DNA of 64,000 nucleotides from DATCJA01 sp963814955 (GCA_963814955.1 CAWFEX010000004.1:558001-622000); one strand, 5' to 3'. Shown: positions 17,346-27,831, numbered from the stretch's first letter. The notes: generated by a model from the sequence alone, not told the origin. Numbers and translations: made by a program.

Positions 17346-18902
17346 ATGCCGCGCTGGCTGACGACACGTTCGCTGGTGATTGGCGCGGCCACGAGCGTGT
17401 TCGTCGTCGCCACGGTCCTACCGCTCCTCTCCATGGTCGTGCAGGCGATTGCCGGGTCGGGATTTGGCCCTCTGCTGCTCGATGCACGACAACGGAGCCT
17501 GCTGTACAACACAGCCTTGCTCGGAGCAGGGGCGGCAACGTTCGCAGGGTTGCTCGGCGTTCCACTGGGGCTCGGATTGGCGCGAATGCGAAGCCGGTAC
17601 ACCGCGGCGCTGCGGGTCGCGCTGGCCGCTCCCGTGTTGCTGCCTCCCTACATCGTCGGCCTCGCCTGGACGTATATCGGCGGTGTGGCGGGTGTCGCGG
17701 GGCGTGACCTGTTGTCGGGATGGACGTACAGCCTGTTTGCCGCGGCGATCGTGCTGGCGCTGGTGTACTACCCGATCGTGATGCTGGCGACCGAAGTCAC
17801 AGTGCGACAGATCGATCCGCATCTCGAGGAAGCTGGACTTATGACGGCGTCGCCCGCACGGGTGGTCATGCACATTACGCTACCGGTGGCGGCGCCGGCG
17901 ATCGCTGGCGCGGCATTGATTGTGTTCGTCCTCGCCGTGTCGGAGTATGGCGTCCCGGGGCTCCTGCGCGTGCGCGTGTACACCACAGAAGTCTTCACCG
18001 CGTTTGCGGCGTTGTATGACTTCGGCCGCGCCACCGTCCTGACGCTGCCGGTGTTGTTCATGACAGGTGCCATGAGTGCCGTTGCCGCGACGCTACTGAG
18101 CTCTCGTGTCATTGCCAGCCGCCGACGGGGACGCACCGTGGAAGCTTTCCATTCGGGAGCGTGGCGCTGGCCGGTCTTCTGCCTTGCTATCGCAACATTC
18201 GTGACGGCGGTGGTGATTCCCACCGTCGTGTTGGTTCGTGAAGCCTCGGGCACGTCAATCGCGGCGGCGGCAGCGGGCGCGTGGCCGTCCGTTCGCGCCA
18301 GTCTCGCGCTCGCGACAGTTGGGGCAACACTGGTGGTCGTCGTTGGTGGGTGGCTTGGTTACGCACGCGCGCGGGCCTCATCCCGTCTCGGCTCTCTCAC
18401 TGATGTGCTGTGCGTTGTGCTCTTCGCCGTTCCGAGCACTGTTGTTGGCGTTGCCCTGATCGGAATGTGGAATCGGCCCGGCATTGCCGGATTGGTCTAC
18501 GGCACGGCGGCGATGCTTGTCCTGGCATACCTCGCGCGGTTCCTGCCGGTGGCCACGCTCATCATTGCGGCCGCGGTCAGACAGGTCCCCGTTTCGCAGG
18601 AGCAGGCATCGGCGGTCGCAGGCGCTACGTGGATGCGTACCGTAATAGGGGTTGTCGCCCCACAGGTCACGCGCGGCCTTGCGGCAGTATGGTTCGTGGT
18701 CTTCGTCTTCGCGTTCGGCGAGCTGGGCGCGAGTGTGCTCGTGTCGCCGCCCGGCGAATCGACGCTGCCGATCCGAATCTACACAATCATCGCGAATACG
18801 CCGTCTTCGGTCGTCGCCGCGTTGGCGCTCTTCCAGGTAGGAGTTGTTTTGGTGCCGTTGGCTCTGGCCGCCCTATACCTGACTCGCCGCGCGAGCCCCT
18901 GA
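17346..18902 (+). CDS. Iron(III)-type ABC transporter permease (double-domain)
   Basis: 518 residues made of two fused inner-membrane permease domains, about twelve helices in all. Each half carries an EAA loop that contacts the ATPase: EEAGLMTASPARVVMHITLP in the first and EQASAVAGATWMRTVIG in the second. This fused architecture is typical of FbpB/ThiP-type permeases. The stop at 18900-18902 overlaps the ATPase start (TGATG), so the two are coupled. Substrate as for the binding protein just upstream. Confidence 0.88.
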   Translation: MPRWLTTRSLVIGAATSVFVVATVLPLLSMVVQAIAGSGFGPLLLDARQRSLLYNTALLGAGAATFAGLLGVPLGLGLARMRSRYTAALRVALAAPVLLPPYIVGLAWTYIGGVAGVAGRDLLSGWTYSLFAAAIVLALVYYPIVMLATEVTVRQIDPHLEEAGLMTASPARVVMHITLPVAAPAIAGAALIVFVLAVSEYGVPGLLRVRVYTTEVFTAFAALYDFGRATVLTLPVLFMTGAMSAVAATLLSSRVIASRRRGRTVEAFHSGAWRWPVFCLAIATFVTAVVIPTVVLVREASGTSIAAAAAGAWPSVRASLALATVGATLVVVVGGWLGYARARASSRLGSLTDVLCVVLFAVPSTVVGVALIGMWNRPGIAGLVYGTAAMLVLAYLARFLPVATLIIAAAVRQVPVSQEQASAVAGATWMRTVIGVVAPQVTRGLAAVWFVVFVFAFGELGASVLVSPPGESTLPIRIYTIIANTPSSVVAALALFQVGVVLVPLALAALYLTRRASP

Positions 18903-19597
18903 TGCAGCCGTTCGTCAGCGTGCGCTGCGTGTCAAAGCGATACGAGGGCCGCCCAGTGGTTGACTCCGTGTCACTGCAGGTACACGCCCGCCAATCCGTC
19001 GTGATCGTGGGCCCAAGCGGCAGCGGCAAGACCACGCTGTTGCGGATGATCGCTGGTCTCGAGAGTCCCGACGACGGTGAAATCTGGCTGGACGGCCGCC
19101 ATGTATCGGCGCCCCGGCGCATCGTGGTAGCTCCGCACGCGCGTCACATCGGGTTTGTGTTCCAGGATCTCGCGTTATGGCCACATATGTCCGTTCGCGA
19201 TCATCTCGAGTTCGTCCTGAAAGCCGCAGGTGTCTCTCGGCAGGAACGTGTGGACCGGACCGGTGATGTGCTGACGCTCGTGCGGATTGCCGATATGGCC
19301 GACCGGTATCCGCACCAGCTCTCGGGTGGTGAACAGCAGCGCGTCGCGCTGGCACGGGCGCTGGTTGGCCGACCGCGCCTGCTTCTGCTGGACGAGCCGC
19401 TCTCTAGCTTGGATCCGGAGTTACGCACCGCACTGCGCACTGAGCTCCTGCGCCTGAAGCGCGCGGTCGACGTCGCGATGATCTACGTCTCGCACGACCG
19501 TGAGGACGCGACCGTGCTCGCGGATTGCGTCATTCAAATGCGGGCCGGTCGTGTCGTCGTGCCTGGTGCCCTTCAGAACAACCGGGGACCTGCGTGA
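18902..19597 (+). CDS. ABC transporter ATP-binding protein
   Basis: 231 residues. Walker A GPSGSGKTTLL, Q-loop FVFQDLALWPHMS, signature LSGGEQQRVALARAL, Walker B LLLLDEPLSSLD and switch His in YVSHDRED are all intact. It energises the permease encoded immediately upstream, with a one-base overlap. It is short for the FbpC/PotA group because the C-terminal regulatory TOBE domain is missing; the protein ends soon after the H-loop. Last gene of the iron-type importer operon; about 200 bases without a clear gene follow. Confidence 0.9.
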   Translation: MQPFVSVRCVSKRYEGRPVVDSVSLQVHARQSVVIVGPSGSGKTTLLRMIAGLESPDDGEIWLDGRHVSAPRRIVVAPHARHIGFVFQDLALWPHMSVRDHLEFVLKAAGVSRQERVDRTGDVLTLVRIADMADRYPHQLSGGEQQRVALARALVGRPRLLLLDEPLSSLDPELRTALRTELLRLKRAVDVAMIYVSHDREDATVLADCVIQMRAGRVVVPGALQNNRGPA

Positions 19598-19801
19598 AAG
19601 ACTCACGACACGCGCGTTCCAGGCATCCTTGGCGCACGGTGAGCATGAACGTCGTCCGACCTCTCCGACGGCTCCGCGAGCCGATAGATTCGGTGTTTTA
19701 TTCGCGCGGACGATGCTCTCCTTGGCATGTGGCGATCGGCCCGAATGCCAGCCGCTTACGGCCGCGATGGTCCCGCAGGCAGAGCCCTTGACGCCGTGAC
19801 C

Positions 19802-20218
19802 GTGCTCACCAACAATGTGACCGTGGTCAGGAAGGTCATCGCCGTCGCGCTGTCGCTGGCTGTCCAGGGAGCCGCCCTGGGCGCGCCGCTCGTCCACGTG
19901 CACCCCGCTGACCACGCCACGGATCATCACGGCGCTCGGGCAGTCCATACACATTGGACGGGCCATCACTCCCACTCGCATCGTTCCGCTGATATGCCGG
20001 CGATTGATCGAGAAGACCACGATCGCGCCGTGTACCTGAACACGTACGTCGCGGCCGCTGGATCGTCGTTCTTCGCTCTCGGCATTACACATAGCGCTTG
20101 GGAGCTGCCCGTTCCTGCTGAAACGGGTGCGCACGGGAGTGTGCAGGTCGTCCACAGCCACGACCCGCCGTTTTTGAGGCTGCTTTCTTCCCGCGCTCCG
20201 CCTGCCTTCCTGTCCTGA
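19802..20218 (+). CDS. Small histidine-rich exported protein, HDPP/RAPP tail (copy 1)
   Basis: About 138 residues if GTG 19802 is used; GTG 19817 and 19823 and ATG 19727 are alternatives, with no clear ribosome site for any. A hydrophobic signal (VIAVALSLAVQGAALG) is followed by a His cluster with many HxH and HH pairs (VHVHP, HATDHHGARAVHTHWTGHHS). The C-terminus reads HDPPFLRLLSSRAPPAF. The same layout, including the HDPP...RAPP tail, is seen in the protein at 27832-28263. No known domain. It probably binds metal ions in the periplasm; it sits just before the YcnI and anchor-protein genes. Confidence 0.6.
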   Translation: MLTNNVTVVRKVIAVALSLAVQGAALGAPLVHVHPADHATDHHGARAVHTHWTGHHSHSHRSADMPAIDREDHDRAVYLNTYVAAAGSSFFALGITHSAWELPVPAETGAHGSVQVVHSHDPPFLRLLSSRAPPAFLS

Positions 20219-20305
20219 TCTGACGGGCTCGCCAGCCGTTTGTCCTCATTTACTGTTCGCCCAAAATCTGTGCGCACCATCGTGCGCTGCCGAAGGAGGA
20301 AAGCA

Positions 20306-20767
20306 ATGGCCATATTACGGGTCGCCGCCGCAGCACTGATTCTGTTCATGCCGGTCGCCGCACATGCGCATGTGAGCATCTGGCCGCGGCAGTCGTCACA
20401 GGGCGCGACGGAACGCTACACCGTTCGAATTCCGTCCGAAGGCAAGGTGGCCACCACGGCCGCCGAACTGGAAGTGCCAGAGGGAGTCATTGTCGAAGTA
20501 CTTCTGGCGCCGTCGGCTTGGAAGCATGAAATCAAGCGTAAGGACGATCGGATCGTCGCGATCAATTGGCAGGTCGACGTCAAGCCCGGAGAGTTCATCG
20601 AGGTTGGGTTTGTGGCCCGCAATCCGCGCCAGGGCTCGCAGATCGTGTGGACGCTTCGTCAGCGCTTTGCGGATGGCACTGTCACCGATTGGACGAACGG
20701 TCCTCAGGGATTGCGACCGACCGCGATCACGCGGCTGGCTGCTGTCGCCCCGGCGGGATCGCGATGA
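20306..20767 (+). CDS. YcnI-family (DUF1775) copper-binding protein
   Basis: 153 residues with AAGGAGGAAAG a few bases before ATG 20306. Signal peptide ends AAHA, and the mature chain would begin HVSIWP. In YcnI the mature N-terminal His forms a mononuclear copper(II) site with a nearby acidic residue. Here that His is preserved, and VEVLLAPSAW and PGEFIEVGFVARNP match the family. Usually YcnI is followed by a membrane helix; here the C-terminus lacks one and the next gene, coupled by an ATGA overlap, encodes a membrane-anchored protein. A role in periplasmic copper handling is likely. Confidence 0.85.
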   Translation: MAILRVAAAALILFMPVAAHAHVSIWPRQSSQGATERYTVRIPSEGKVATTAAELEVPEGVIVEVLLAPSAWKHEIKRKDDRIVAINWQVDVKPGEFIEVGFVARNPRQGSQIVWTLRQRFADGTVTDWTNGPQGLRPTAITRLAAVAPAGSR

Positions 20768-21426
20768 GCCCAACCGATACAGAGCAGATCACCGATCGTC
20801 CTCCCACCGATGGACCTTCGGCGCGTGCTCTGATTCAGGCGACTGTCCTGGCGTTCACCGTGGCGATGATCGTGCTCGTCACGGTGGTATTGCCTGCAGA
20901 ATTCGGCGTCGATCCGCTGGGCACGGGCAGGATGCTCGGCGTGTCGGCGTTGTCGGGCGCGGCGATCGCTCCGGTCCCCCCACCCGAAGGCGAAGCGCTC
21001 GCGCCCACGCAGATCGGCCAGGTGGCGCTCTATCCGGGCGAGTACAAGCTGGATTCCCGGGAAATCGTGCTGGGTCCGTACGAATACGTCGAATTCAAGT
21101 ACCACCTCGAGAAAGGCGCCACCATGCTCTTCTCCTGGACAGCCAACGGGGCGGTCGTACACGATTTTCATGGCGACCCGGATGGAGCCCCGTCCAGCGC
21201 GGCACAGTCGTACGACAAGGAGCCCAGGCAGCGCGCGGACGGGAGCTTCGTGGCGCCGTTTTCCGGAATTCACGGCTGGTTCTGGGAGAATCCGGGGGGA
21301 GAGACAGTCACGATTCGATTAACGACGGCAGGGTTCTACGCGAGTGCGCATCAATTCCGGTACGATGGCACGCGCCAGGCACGTGAAGTGCGAGCGCTCG
21401 ACTCAATCGCACCAGCTAACGAATAG
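20764..21426 (+). CDS. Membrane-anchored cupredoxin-like protein (copy 2, intact)
   Basis: 220 residues, intact homologue of the gene at 10994. A short cytoplasmic tail, one helix (VLAFTVAMIVLVTVVL), then LPAEFGVDPLGTGRMLG. The outer domain includes GPYEYVEFKYHLEKG, MLFSWTANGAVVHDFHGD and APFSGIHGWFWENPGG. The second half is rich in beta strands, with His residues that could bind metal (VHDFH, GIHGW). It overlaps the YcnI stop by four bases. The family is commonly called transmembrane anchor protein and is often linked with HupE/UreJ; here it is instead paired with YcnI. Function not established. Confidence 0.8.
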   Translation: MSPTDTEQITDRPPTDGPSARALIQATVLAFTVAMIVLVTVVLPAEFGVDPLGTGRMLGVSALSGAAIAPVPPPEGEALAPTQIGQVALYPGEYKLDSREIVLGPYEYVEFKYHLEKGATMLFSWTANGAVVHDFHGDPDGAPSSAAQSYDKEPRQRADGSFVAPFSGIHGWFWENPGGETVTIRLTTAGFYASAHQFRYDGTRQAREVRALDSIAPANE

Positions 21427-21437
21427 GAGTGGTTGCA

Positions 21438-21752
21438 ATGAAGTACATCGCGGTTTTCATAACGGTCGCACTGCTGATGCTTGGATCCAGTTCCGCGTTC
21501 GCGCACGATGAATTTCGCATCATCGGAACCGTCGTCAAATACGAGAACTCAACGCTTGCGGTGAAGAACAAGGAAGGCAAGACGCTGTCCGTGCGCCTGG
21601 ACAAGCAGACCGCCGTCAGCCGTGACAAGAAGAAAGTGGACGCGAAGGAACTGAGGGCCGGGCAGAGTGTCGTCGTCGATGCGTACGGAGACACGGAAGA
21701 CGACTCGCTGGCACTCGAGATTCGCATCGTTCCAGCCATCGCTGCCAGGTAG
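21438..21752 (+). CDS. Small exported OB-fold-like protein (DUF5666-type)
   Basis: 104 residues with a ribosome site (AGGAG) a few bases before ATG 21438 and a signal peptide ending AFAH. The mature part is one short beta-barrel-like domain: FRIIGTVVKYENSTLAVKN, GKTLSVRLDKQTAV, LRAGQSVVVDAYGD. This pattern of alternating strands is typical of DUF5666 or related OB folds in periplasmic metal loci. It is 11 bases after the anchor-protein gene and converges with the RND pump operon. No metal-ligand cluster is obvious. Confidence 0.7.
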   Translation: MKYIAVFITVALLMLGSSSAFAHDEFRIIGTVVKYENSTLAVKNKEGKTLSVRLDKQTAVSRDKKKVDAKELRAGQSVVVDAYGDTEDDSLALEIRIVPAIAAR

Positions 21753-21763
21753 GCCTCCTGTTC

Positions 21764-24700
21764 TCAACCTTCGCTCTGGACCGGATGAGGTGGAGGAGCG
21801 AATGGCGCGCGGCCCCGTTCGCGATCTTCCTTCGCCACCACACGCGCTGTCGCTTCGTCCTCACTCTGTATCGGCGCGGGTCGCGCGTAGCGCAGATACA
21901 TCGTCGGCACAACTACCATGTTCAGGAGCGTTGAGCTCATCAACCCGCACAGAATCACGATCGCCATTGGCGTCTGAATCTCACTGCCGGGCTTTCCCCC
22001 ACCGAACGCCAGCGGAATCAGTGCGAGTCCCGCCGCCAGGGCGGTCATCAGGATCGGGATAAGGCGCTCACGGGCTCCTCGTTCAACGGCCTCGCGGAAA
22101 TCCGTGATGCCTTCCTCCTTCATCAAATGATGGATATGGGAGACGAGCATGATGCCGTTGCGTGTGGCGATGCCGAAGAGCGTAATGAACCCAATCATCG
22201 ACGCAACACTCAACACTCCACCGGCGAGGTAGACGCCGACGACGCCGCCGATCAATGCGAGGGGCAGGTTCACCATGATCAGCAAGGCGTCGCGTGGCTG
22301 CCCGAAAGCAAGGACGAGCAGCATGAACACGCCGACGATGACACCTGTTCCCAGTATCAGCAGTCGTCGCGACGCGGCCTGCTCGCTTTCGAACTGTCCT
22401 CCGTATTCGACGCGATATCCGGACGGCATTGGCACCGCCTGCGCGACGGCCGAGCGCATGTCTTCGACGACGCTGCCCAGGTCCCGGCCGGCAACATTGC
22501 TCGAAATGACGATTCTGCGCTGGACGTTCTCTCGCAGAATCATGTTCGGCCCGACCTCACGTCGCACATCCGCGAGGATGCGGATCGGCACCGGTCCCCC
22601 GTTGGGCGTGTCGATAGGTAGATCCGCCAGGCGATCGAAATCGGCCTGCGAGGCCGGATCGAACTTGACTACCAGGTCGAACGCCGTCGCGCGGTCGAAA
22701 ATCCGCCCGACGATGGCGCCGGCGAAGCTCGTTTCGACGGCCTCTGCGACGTCGTCCGGCCGCAGACCGTACCGCGCGATCGCCGGACGGTTCAGCACGA
22801 ACCGCACGACCGGCACCTCTGTCTGCTGTTCCAGCGAAACATCGACGGCACCTGGAATGCCCATCGATTACATCCCGTACCTGTTCGCCCAGGCGGCGCA
22901 GCGTCAGGAGATCGTCGCCGACGATCTTCACGGCGATGTTCGCCCGCGTGCCCGACAGCATGTGATCGATTCGGTGCGAGATCGGCTGTCCGATTGTTAC
23001 ATTCGTGCCGGGCAAGCCCGCAAATCCGCGTCTGAGTTCCGCGAGCAGGTCGGCGCGCGGGCGGCCGGTGTCACGAAGTCCCACGTCGATTTCCGCCGCC
23101 TCCACGCCCTGCACGTGCTCGTCGTATTCCGCCCGTCCGGTACGACGCGCCGTCGCCACCACTTCCGGCTGCGCCAGAAGAATCTGCTCAACGCGGCGTC
23201 CGATCTCGTCGGATTTCGCCAGCGACGTCCCGGGCAGCGTGTTGGCCTGAACGGTTAACGTGCCTTCATTGAATTCCGGTAGAAACGCCGTGCCCAGCCG
23301 TGTCATCGCCCCTATCGCCATTACAAGCAGCAGGGCTGACACGCCGATGACGAATCGCGGGTGATCGAGCGCATGTGGGAGGTCCTTGGCAAACCGATCC
23401 TTGAGCGTCCGGGCGAGCCAGCCATCGTGTCCGCGCAGAATCGAGCGTGCCCGAGGAAGAAAGGCGTAACACAGCGCAGGCGTCACGATAATCGCCACGA
23501 CCAAAGACGCCATCAGCGCAACGATGTACGCAACCGCCAGCGGCGACAGCAGTCGGCCTTCCACACCGGTAAGCCCGAAGATTGGCAGAAACACGAGCAC
23601 GATGATCACGGTCGCGAACACGATGGACGTGCGGATTTCGAGGGTCGCATCGCGGACGACCAGCGCCGTCGGCCGTTGTTCCGCGGGTGATTTGGCCGCA
23701 TTCTCCCGCAGCCGCCGGACCACATTTTCGACGTCGATAATTGCGTCGTCGACGAGTGCGCCAATCGCGATGGCCATGCCACCGAGCGTCATCGTGTTGA
23801 TGGTGGCGCCGAACGCGCGAAGGACGAGCACCGCCGCGGCGAGCGACAACGGTATCGCCGTAAGGGTGATCGCGGCCCCGCGGAGATTTGCAAGAAACAG
23901 GATGACGATGACGACGACGAGCAGTCCGCCGTCGCGCAGGGCGTTGACGACGTTCTGGACGGCGACCTCGATGAAGTCCGACTGGCGGAAGATCCGGCGG
24001 TCGATCGTCATACCCTGCGGCAGCTCCTGCTGAAGGATGTCGAGCTCGCCATCGAGTCGGGCCGTCAATTCGACAGTATTTGCGCCTGGTTGCTTCAGCA
24101 CACCGACGATGACGGCCGGCTTGCCATTGCGCGACCCCTCACCTCGCTTGAGCGCAGCGCCCTCGCGAACATCGGCGACGTTGCGCACCAGCACGCTGCG
24201 GTCGCCACGCAGCGCGACGACGGTTTCGGCGATGTCATCGGGGGTGCGCGCCCGGCCGATCGTCTGCAGCACATACTCCTGAGGGCCTTCCATGTAGATG
24301 CCGGCGGAGGTGTTCTGGCTGGCGCCGCGGACCGCATCCAGCAGCTCGGTGACCGTGATGTTGTTGGCCCGAAGCTGGTCGGGATGGGCAACGACCTGAA
24401 ACTGGCGCTCGGCTCCGCCGATCGGTGTGACCTGGGCGACGCCGGGGACTCCGAGAAGCCGACGGCGCACGATCGTGTCTGCGACCGTTCGAAGCGTCAG
24501 TGGATCATCAACATCTCGACGAAATGGCGAAGAAGAGGATCTCGCCCATGATGGACGAGATCGGAGCGAGGATCGGCCGCTCGACTTGTGGCGGGAGGCT
24601 CCCGCTGACGAGCGCAAGCTTTTCCGCCACTATCTGCCGCGCGAGGAAAATGTCCGTTCCCCAATCGAACTCCACCCAGACCACCGCGATGCCGACTGCC

Positions 24701-24954
24701 GTCGCGGAGCGTACACGACGGACATCGGACGCTCCATTGATCGCAGCTTCGATTGGGAAGGTGACAAGCGTTTCCATTTCCTCGGGTGCCATTCCCCGTC
24801 CTTCGGTCAGAATCGTGACCGTGGGGGCAGTGAGGTCCGGGAACACGTCGACGGGCATGCTGCGAGCCGTCCACACACCGGCTGCGGCGAGCAGCACTGA
24901 CAGCGCCAGTACCATCCAGTGATGATCGATCGACCATTGAATCAGGCGTTTCAT
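21764..24954 (-). CDS. Heavy-metal efflux RND permease (CusA/CzcA family), two frameshifts
   Basis: Corrected length about 1062 residues, the normal size. Part one (from ATG 24954) reads MKRLIQWSIDHHWMVLAL...PVDVFPDLTAPTVTILTE...GEILFFAISS. A single extra base at about 24513 leads into DDPLTLRTVADTIVRRRLL. A second extra G at about 22860 separates EQVRDVIDG from IPGAVDVSLEQQTEVPVV. The proton-relay helix is GALVDDAIIDVENVVRR, which differs from the CzcA (zinc) and CusA (copper/silver) consensus forms, so the metal is unclear. It pumps metal from periplasm or cytoplasm across the outer membrane with the adjacent adaptor and outer-membrane subunits. Confidence 0.82.
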
Positions 24955-24961
24955 ACAAGCC

Positions 24962-26515
24962 TCAATGAACGTGGCCTTCGGCCGGCAGTCCGGACGCCGC
25001 CGAGGCCAGCTGCACATCGTAGGCACCGCGCGTGACCACGCGCTCGCCCGGCATGACGCCACTTTTCACACCGACCAGCATGCCGTCGCGCGAGGCGATT
25101 TCAATGAACCGGCGCGCGAACTGTTCACCACCAAGTTGCACGAAGACATACGGACGCCCGGCCTCCATGAGCACCGCATCGGTTGTCACCGTCGGGACGC
25201 GCCGCCGCTCGCGGCTGTAGAGAATCGCCGTCCCGGTCTGGCCGACCAGCAACTGCTCTCCTGGATTCCGAATTTCCATCTGAAGACCCAATGCTCGCGT
25301 GATGGGGTCGATGACGCCCGAGTCGTGTATATGGCGGGGTTCGAGTTCAAATGGCTTGGTGATCCCTGGAACTTCGAGCGCGAGGCCGGTAGCCTGTCTG
25401 GCAATAGCCACATCGCTCGCCGGCACCTGCACTTCCAGCTCGACGCTGTCGGTGCGGACAATCCTGAAAAGTGGTGCGCCCTCGTCGTAGGAGGCACCGA
25501 GCGTCGCGGTGACCTCGGCGAGCCGGCCCGCGATCGGCGCACGGAGCACGAACGCATTGCCGGTAGCCGCGCCGCCGCCCGTGCCCAGCGTCTGATCCCG
25601 TTGCGCCAGACGCGCTTCCGCAGCACGAAGCCGAACGTCGGCAACGCCGGTCGCGCGGCGGGCATCCTCCACGCGACGCGCCGGCACGGCGCGGTCCGCG
25701 AGCAGTCGTTCTGCACGTTCCTGTTCGACACGCGCGGCTTCGACGGCGGCGCTGCGCTTCCGCAACATCAGCCTCGAGGGTCGCCCGGTCGGCGCCGGCA
25801 GAAAGGCGAGGCTCCAGCCGGCCGAGGATCTGGCCCGCCCGGAGGCGATCGCCGATCGACAGCAGCATGTCGGCGGTGAAGCGACCGGCTGCCGGTGCCG
25901 CCACGACCGCCTCGCCGCCCGGAAGTGGGTGAACGGTCGCAGGTGCGCGGATCGATGCGCGCACCTCAGCTTCACGCACGACGGTGGTTGCGAAGCCGTT
26001 GGTCCACTGCGGCTCCTTCAAGTAGGAGATCGCGGCTGCGTCTTCAGTCGAATGCTGCTCGGCATCTGCAATCGCAGCCGCCTGATCCGCGAAGACAGTG
26101 ATCGCGCCGAGGTCGTGACGATCGGTGAGATCCGGAGCTTCAACGATGAGCGCCCACTGATACCGGCCAGCGGGCGGCGAAGGGCCTTCAACACGAAACA
26201 CGCCGGGACGCGATGGCGGGTTCCCCTGCAGCACAACCGGCGCACCGCCGGCCTGCGGGCGTGAACTCGATACGCGGCCGTCCCGCTGTCATCGCTGAAA
26301 AGTCGCTGAGCCGCGTCAGATGCACGGCGTACAGCGCCGGCTGCCCCGTGACGAGCGGCGGGTACTCCATGAACAGCTCGGTCTGTTCTGTCCAGTGAGT
26401 CACATCGAGAGTGGGCAGCTCAGCCTCGGCGCTTTCTGCGGGACGTCCGCCGCGCGAGCAGCCGCCGACAGCCAGTGCCGTTACCAGCGCGGCCGCAAGT
26501 AGCGGTGGTTCTCAT
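24962..26515 (-). CDS. RND efflux membrane-fusion adaptor (CusB/CzcB-like), three frameshifts
   Basis: Corrected length about 516 residues. From ATG 26515 it begins as a lipoprotein (LAVGGC). Extra bases near 26485, 26250 and 25750 must be removed. An N-terminal extra domain (DVTHWTEQTELFMEYPPLV, FADQAAAIADAE) precedes the lipoyl/hairpin region (VVAAPAAGRFTADML, RAPIAGRLAEV) and the C-terminal beta-barrel (LLVGQTGTAILYSRERRRVPT). The start overlaps the outer-membrane subunit stop as ATGA. It bridges the pump and the channel. A small gap (7 bases) to the pump gene supports one operon. Confidence 0.78.
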
Positions 26516-27774
26516 ATCGGACTCTCCCAGCCTGTTGCGAATTCGAGCTCGATTTCCGCTTCACGAACGGCGAGATCCAGCGCCGCCTGACGGATGCGCG
26601 CAGACGCTGCAATGCGGTACGCATCAAGGAGCTCGAGAATGCCGCGCTCGCCGGCGTCGTAACTCACCTGCGCGATCCGCTCGATCTGCGCCGAGCTCTT
26701 GACCGCCTCCGCACGGTAGCGCTCGGCGGCCGCGCGCCGCTGCACAACTGCTTCTCGAATAGCACCCACTTGACCACGGAGAACTGCCCGAAACGAATCG
26801 GCGTCAGCCTCGGCGCGCGCCGCCCGCGCCGCTGCCATTGCGCGTTCCGGACGGGCGCGATCAAAGAGAGGAATTGTGGCATGTACCGCGATCACGGGAC
26901 CGATGGCACCGTCCCCAATCGTGAGTGCGCTTCCAACGCCGCCACTCGAGGCCGTCGACGATTTCGTCCCGACGAAGATTTCTGGTTCCGGCACCAAGCT
27001 CCGTTCCGCGGCACGAGCCGCGAAGCGTGCCGATTCGATTTCGTGTCGGAACGCGATCAGTTGTCCACGCGTCGACTCGGCCTGCTCGAGCAGTGCGGCG
27101 AGTGCAGGCACCATGGACACACTGGTTTGGGGGCTGACCGCCAGAATCTGCGAAGGGTCAGCTTCATCGCCGAAGAAGCTTGCGAGTGTCGCCTGCGCGC
27201 GGGCCCGTTCCGTGGCGGCAACCACCAGGTCGCTTTCGATATCGAACACCTCCCGCTCGGCCCGAAGCCAATCGAACCCAGCGGCGTCGCCTTCGCTTTC
27301 CCGCTTCGCCAAGACGCCACTCAGTTCCCGTAAACGGTCCCGCGCCGCGCTCAGCTCACGCTCTCTCGTTTGAGCCGCCACCAGTTCGGCAAAGGCACGT
27401 CGCAGCTCGGCTCTCAGTCGGCGCACCTCATCGTCTGCGCGGCTTGAACTGGCCGACACCAAAGCGGACGCAGCCTGGACATCAAAAGCGCGGCGGCCGG
27501 TGATTGGCAGGACTTGAGACACCGTGACGTAGTGTTCGGTCACCCCCGCGACGGCCTGCCGATCCCAGTTCACTCGCGGATTGGGCCATCGACCAGCCGA
27601 CAGAACATCCACCCGCGCGATATCGATGCCTGCGCGGGCTGCCCGCACGCGGGGACCGTTGGTTGAAAGTCGCGCCAAGGCATCGGATTCCGTCAACATC
27701 AACGATTGGGCGCCGGCACGGGACGGGATCAACGCAACCGCCAGGGCGGCGGCCCAGAGCACCGCTCTTCGCAT
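26512..27774 (-). CDS. TolC/CzcC-type outer-membrane efflux protein
   Basis: 420 residues, complete, with signal peptide ending RAGAQ. Two outer-membrane efflux repeats with long alpha-helical coiled stretches (RAARAGIDIARVDVLSAG, RAELRRAFAELVAAQTRERE, RYRAEAVKSSAQIERIAQVSYDAGE-type segments). The pattern ARxGIDIARxDVLSAGRWPNP is typical of CzcC/CusC proteins. First structural gene of the efflux set, 57 bases after the histidine-rich gene and overlapping the adaptor start by four bases. It forms the outer-membrane channel of the tripartite pump. Confidence 0.85.
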   Translation of the reverse strand: MRRAVLWAAALAVALIPSRAGAQSLMLTESDALARLSTNGPRVRAARAGIDIARVDVLSAGRWPNPRVNWDRQAVAGVTEHYVTVSQVLPITGRRAFDVQAASALVSASSSRADDEVRRLRAELRRAFAELVAAQTRERELSAARDRLRELSGVLAKRESEGDAAGFDWLRAEREVFDIESDLVVAATERARAQATLASFFGDEADPSQILAVSPQTSVSMVPALAALLEQAESTRGQLIAFRHEIESARFAARAAERSLVPEPEIFVGTKSSTASSGGVGSALTIGDGAIGPVIAVHATIPLFDRARPERAMAAARAARAEADADSFRAVLRGQVGAIREAVVQRRAAAERYRAEAVKSSAQIERIAQVSYDAGERGILELLDAYRIAASARIRQAALDLAVREAEIELEFATGWESPI

Positions 27775-27831
27775 AACACCTCGAAATGAAAAGCCGAATG
27801 GACAGACGACGACCGAGGCCGTCAGGTCAGA

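Noticed and set aside
19598..19800. Possible gene between the ABC ATPase and the His-rich protein
   Set aside because: Only short overlapping frames with no domain; probably promoter region.
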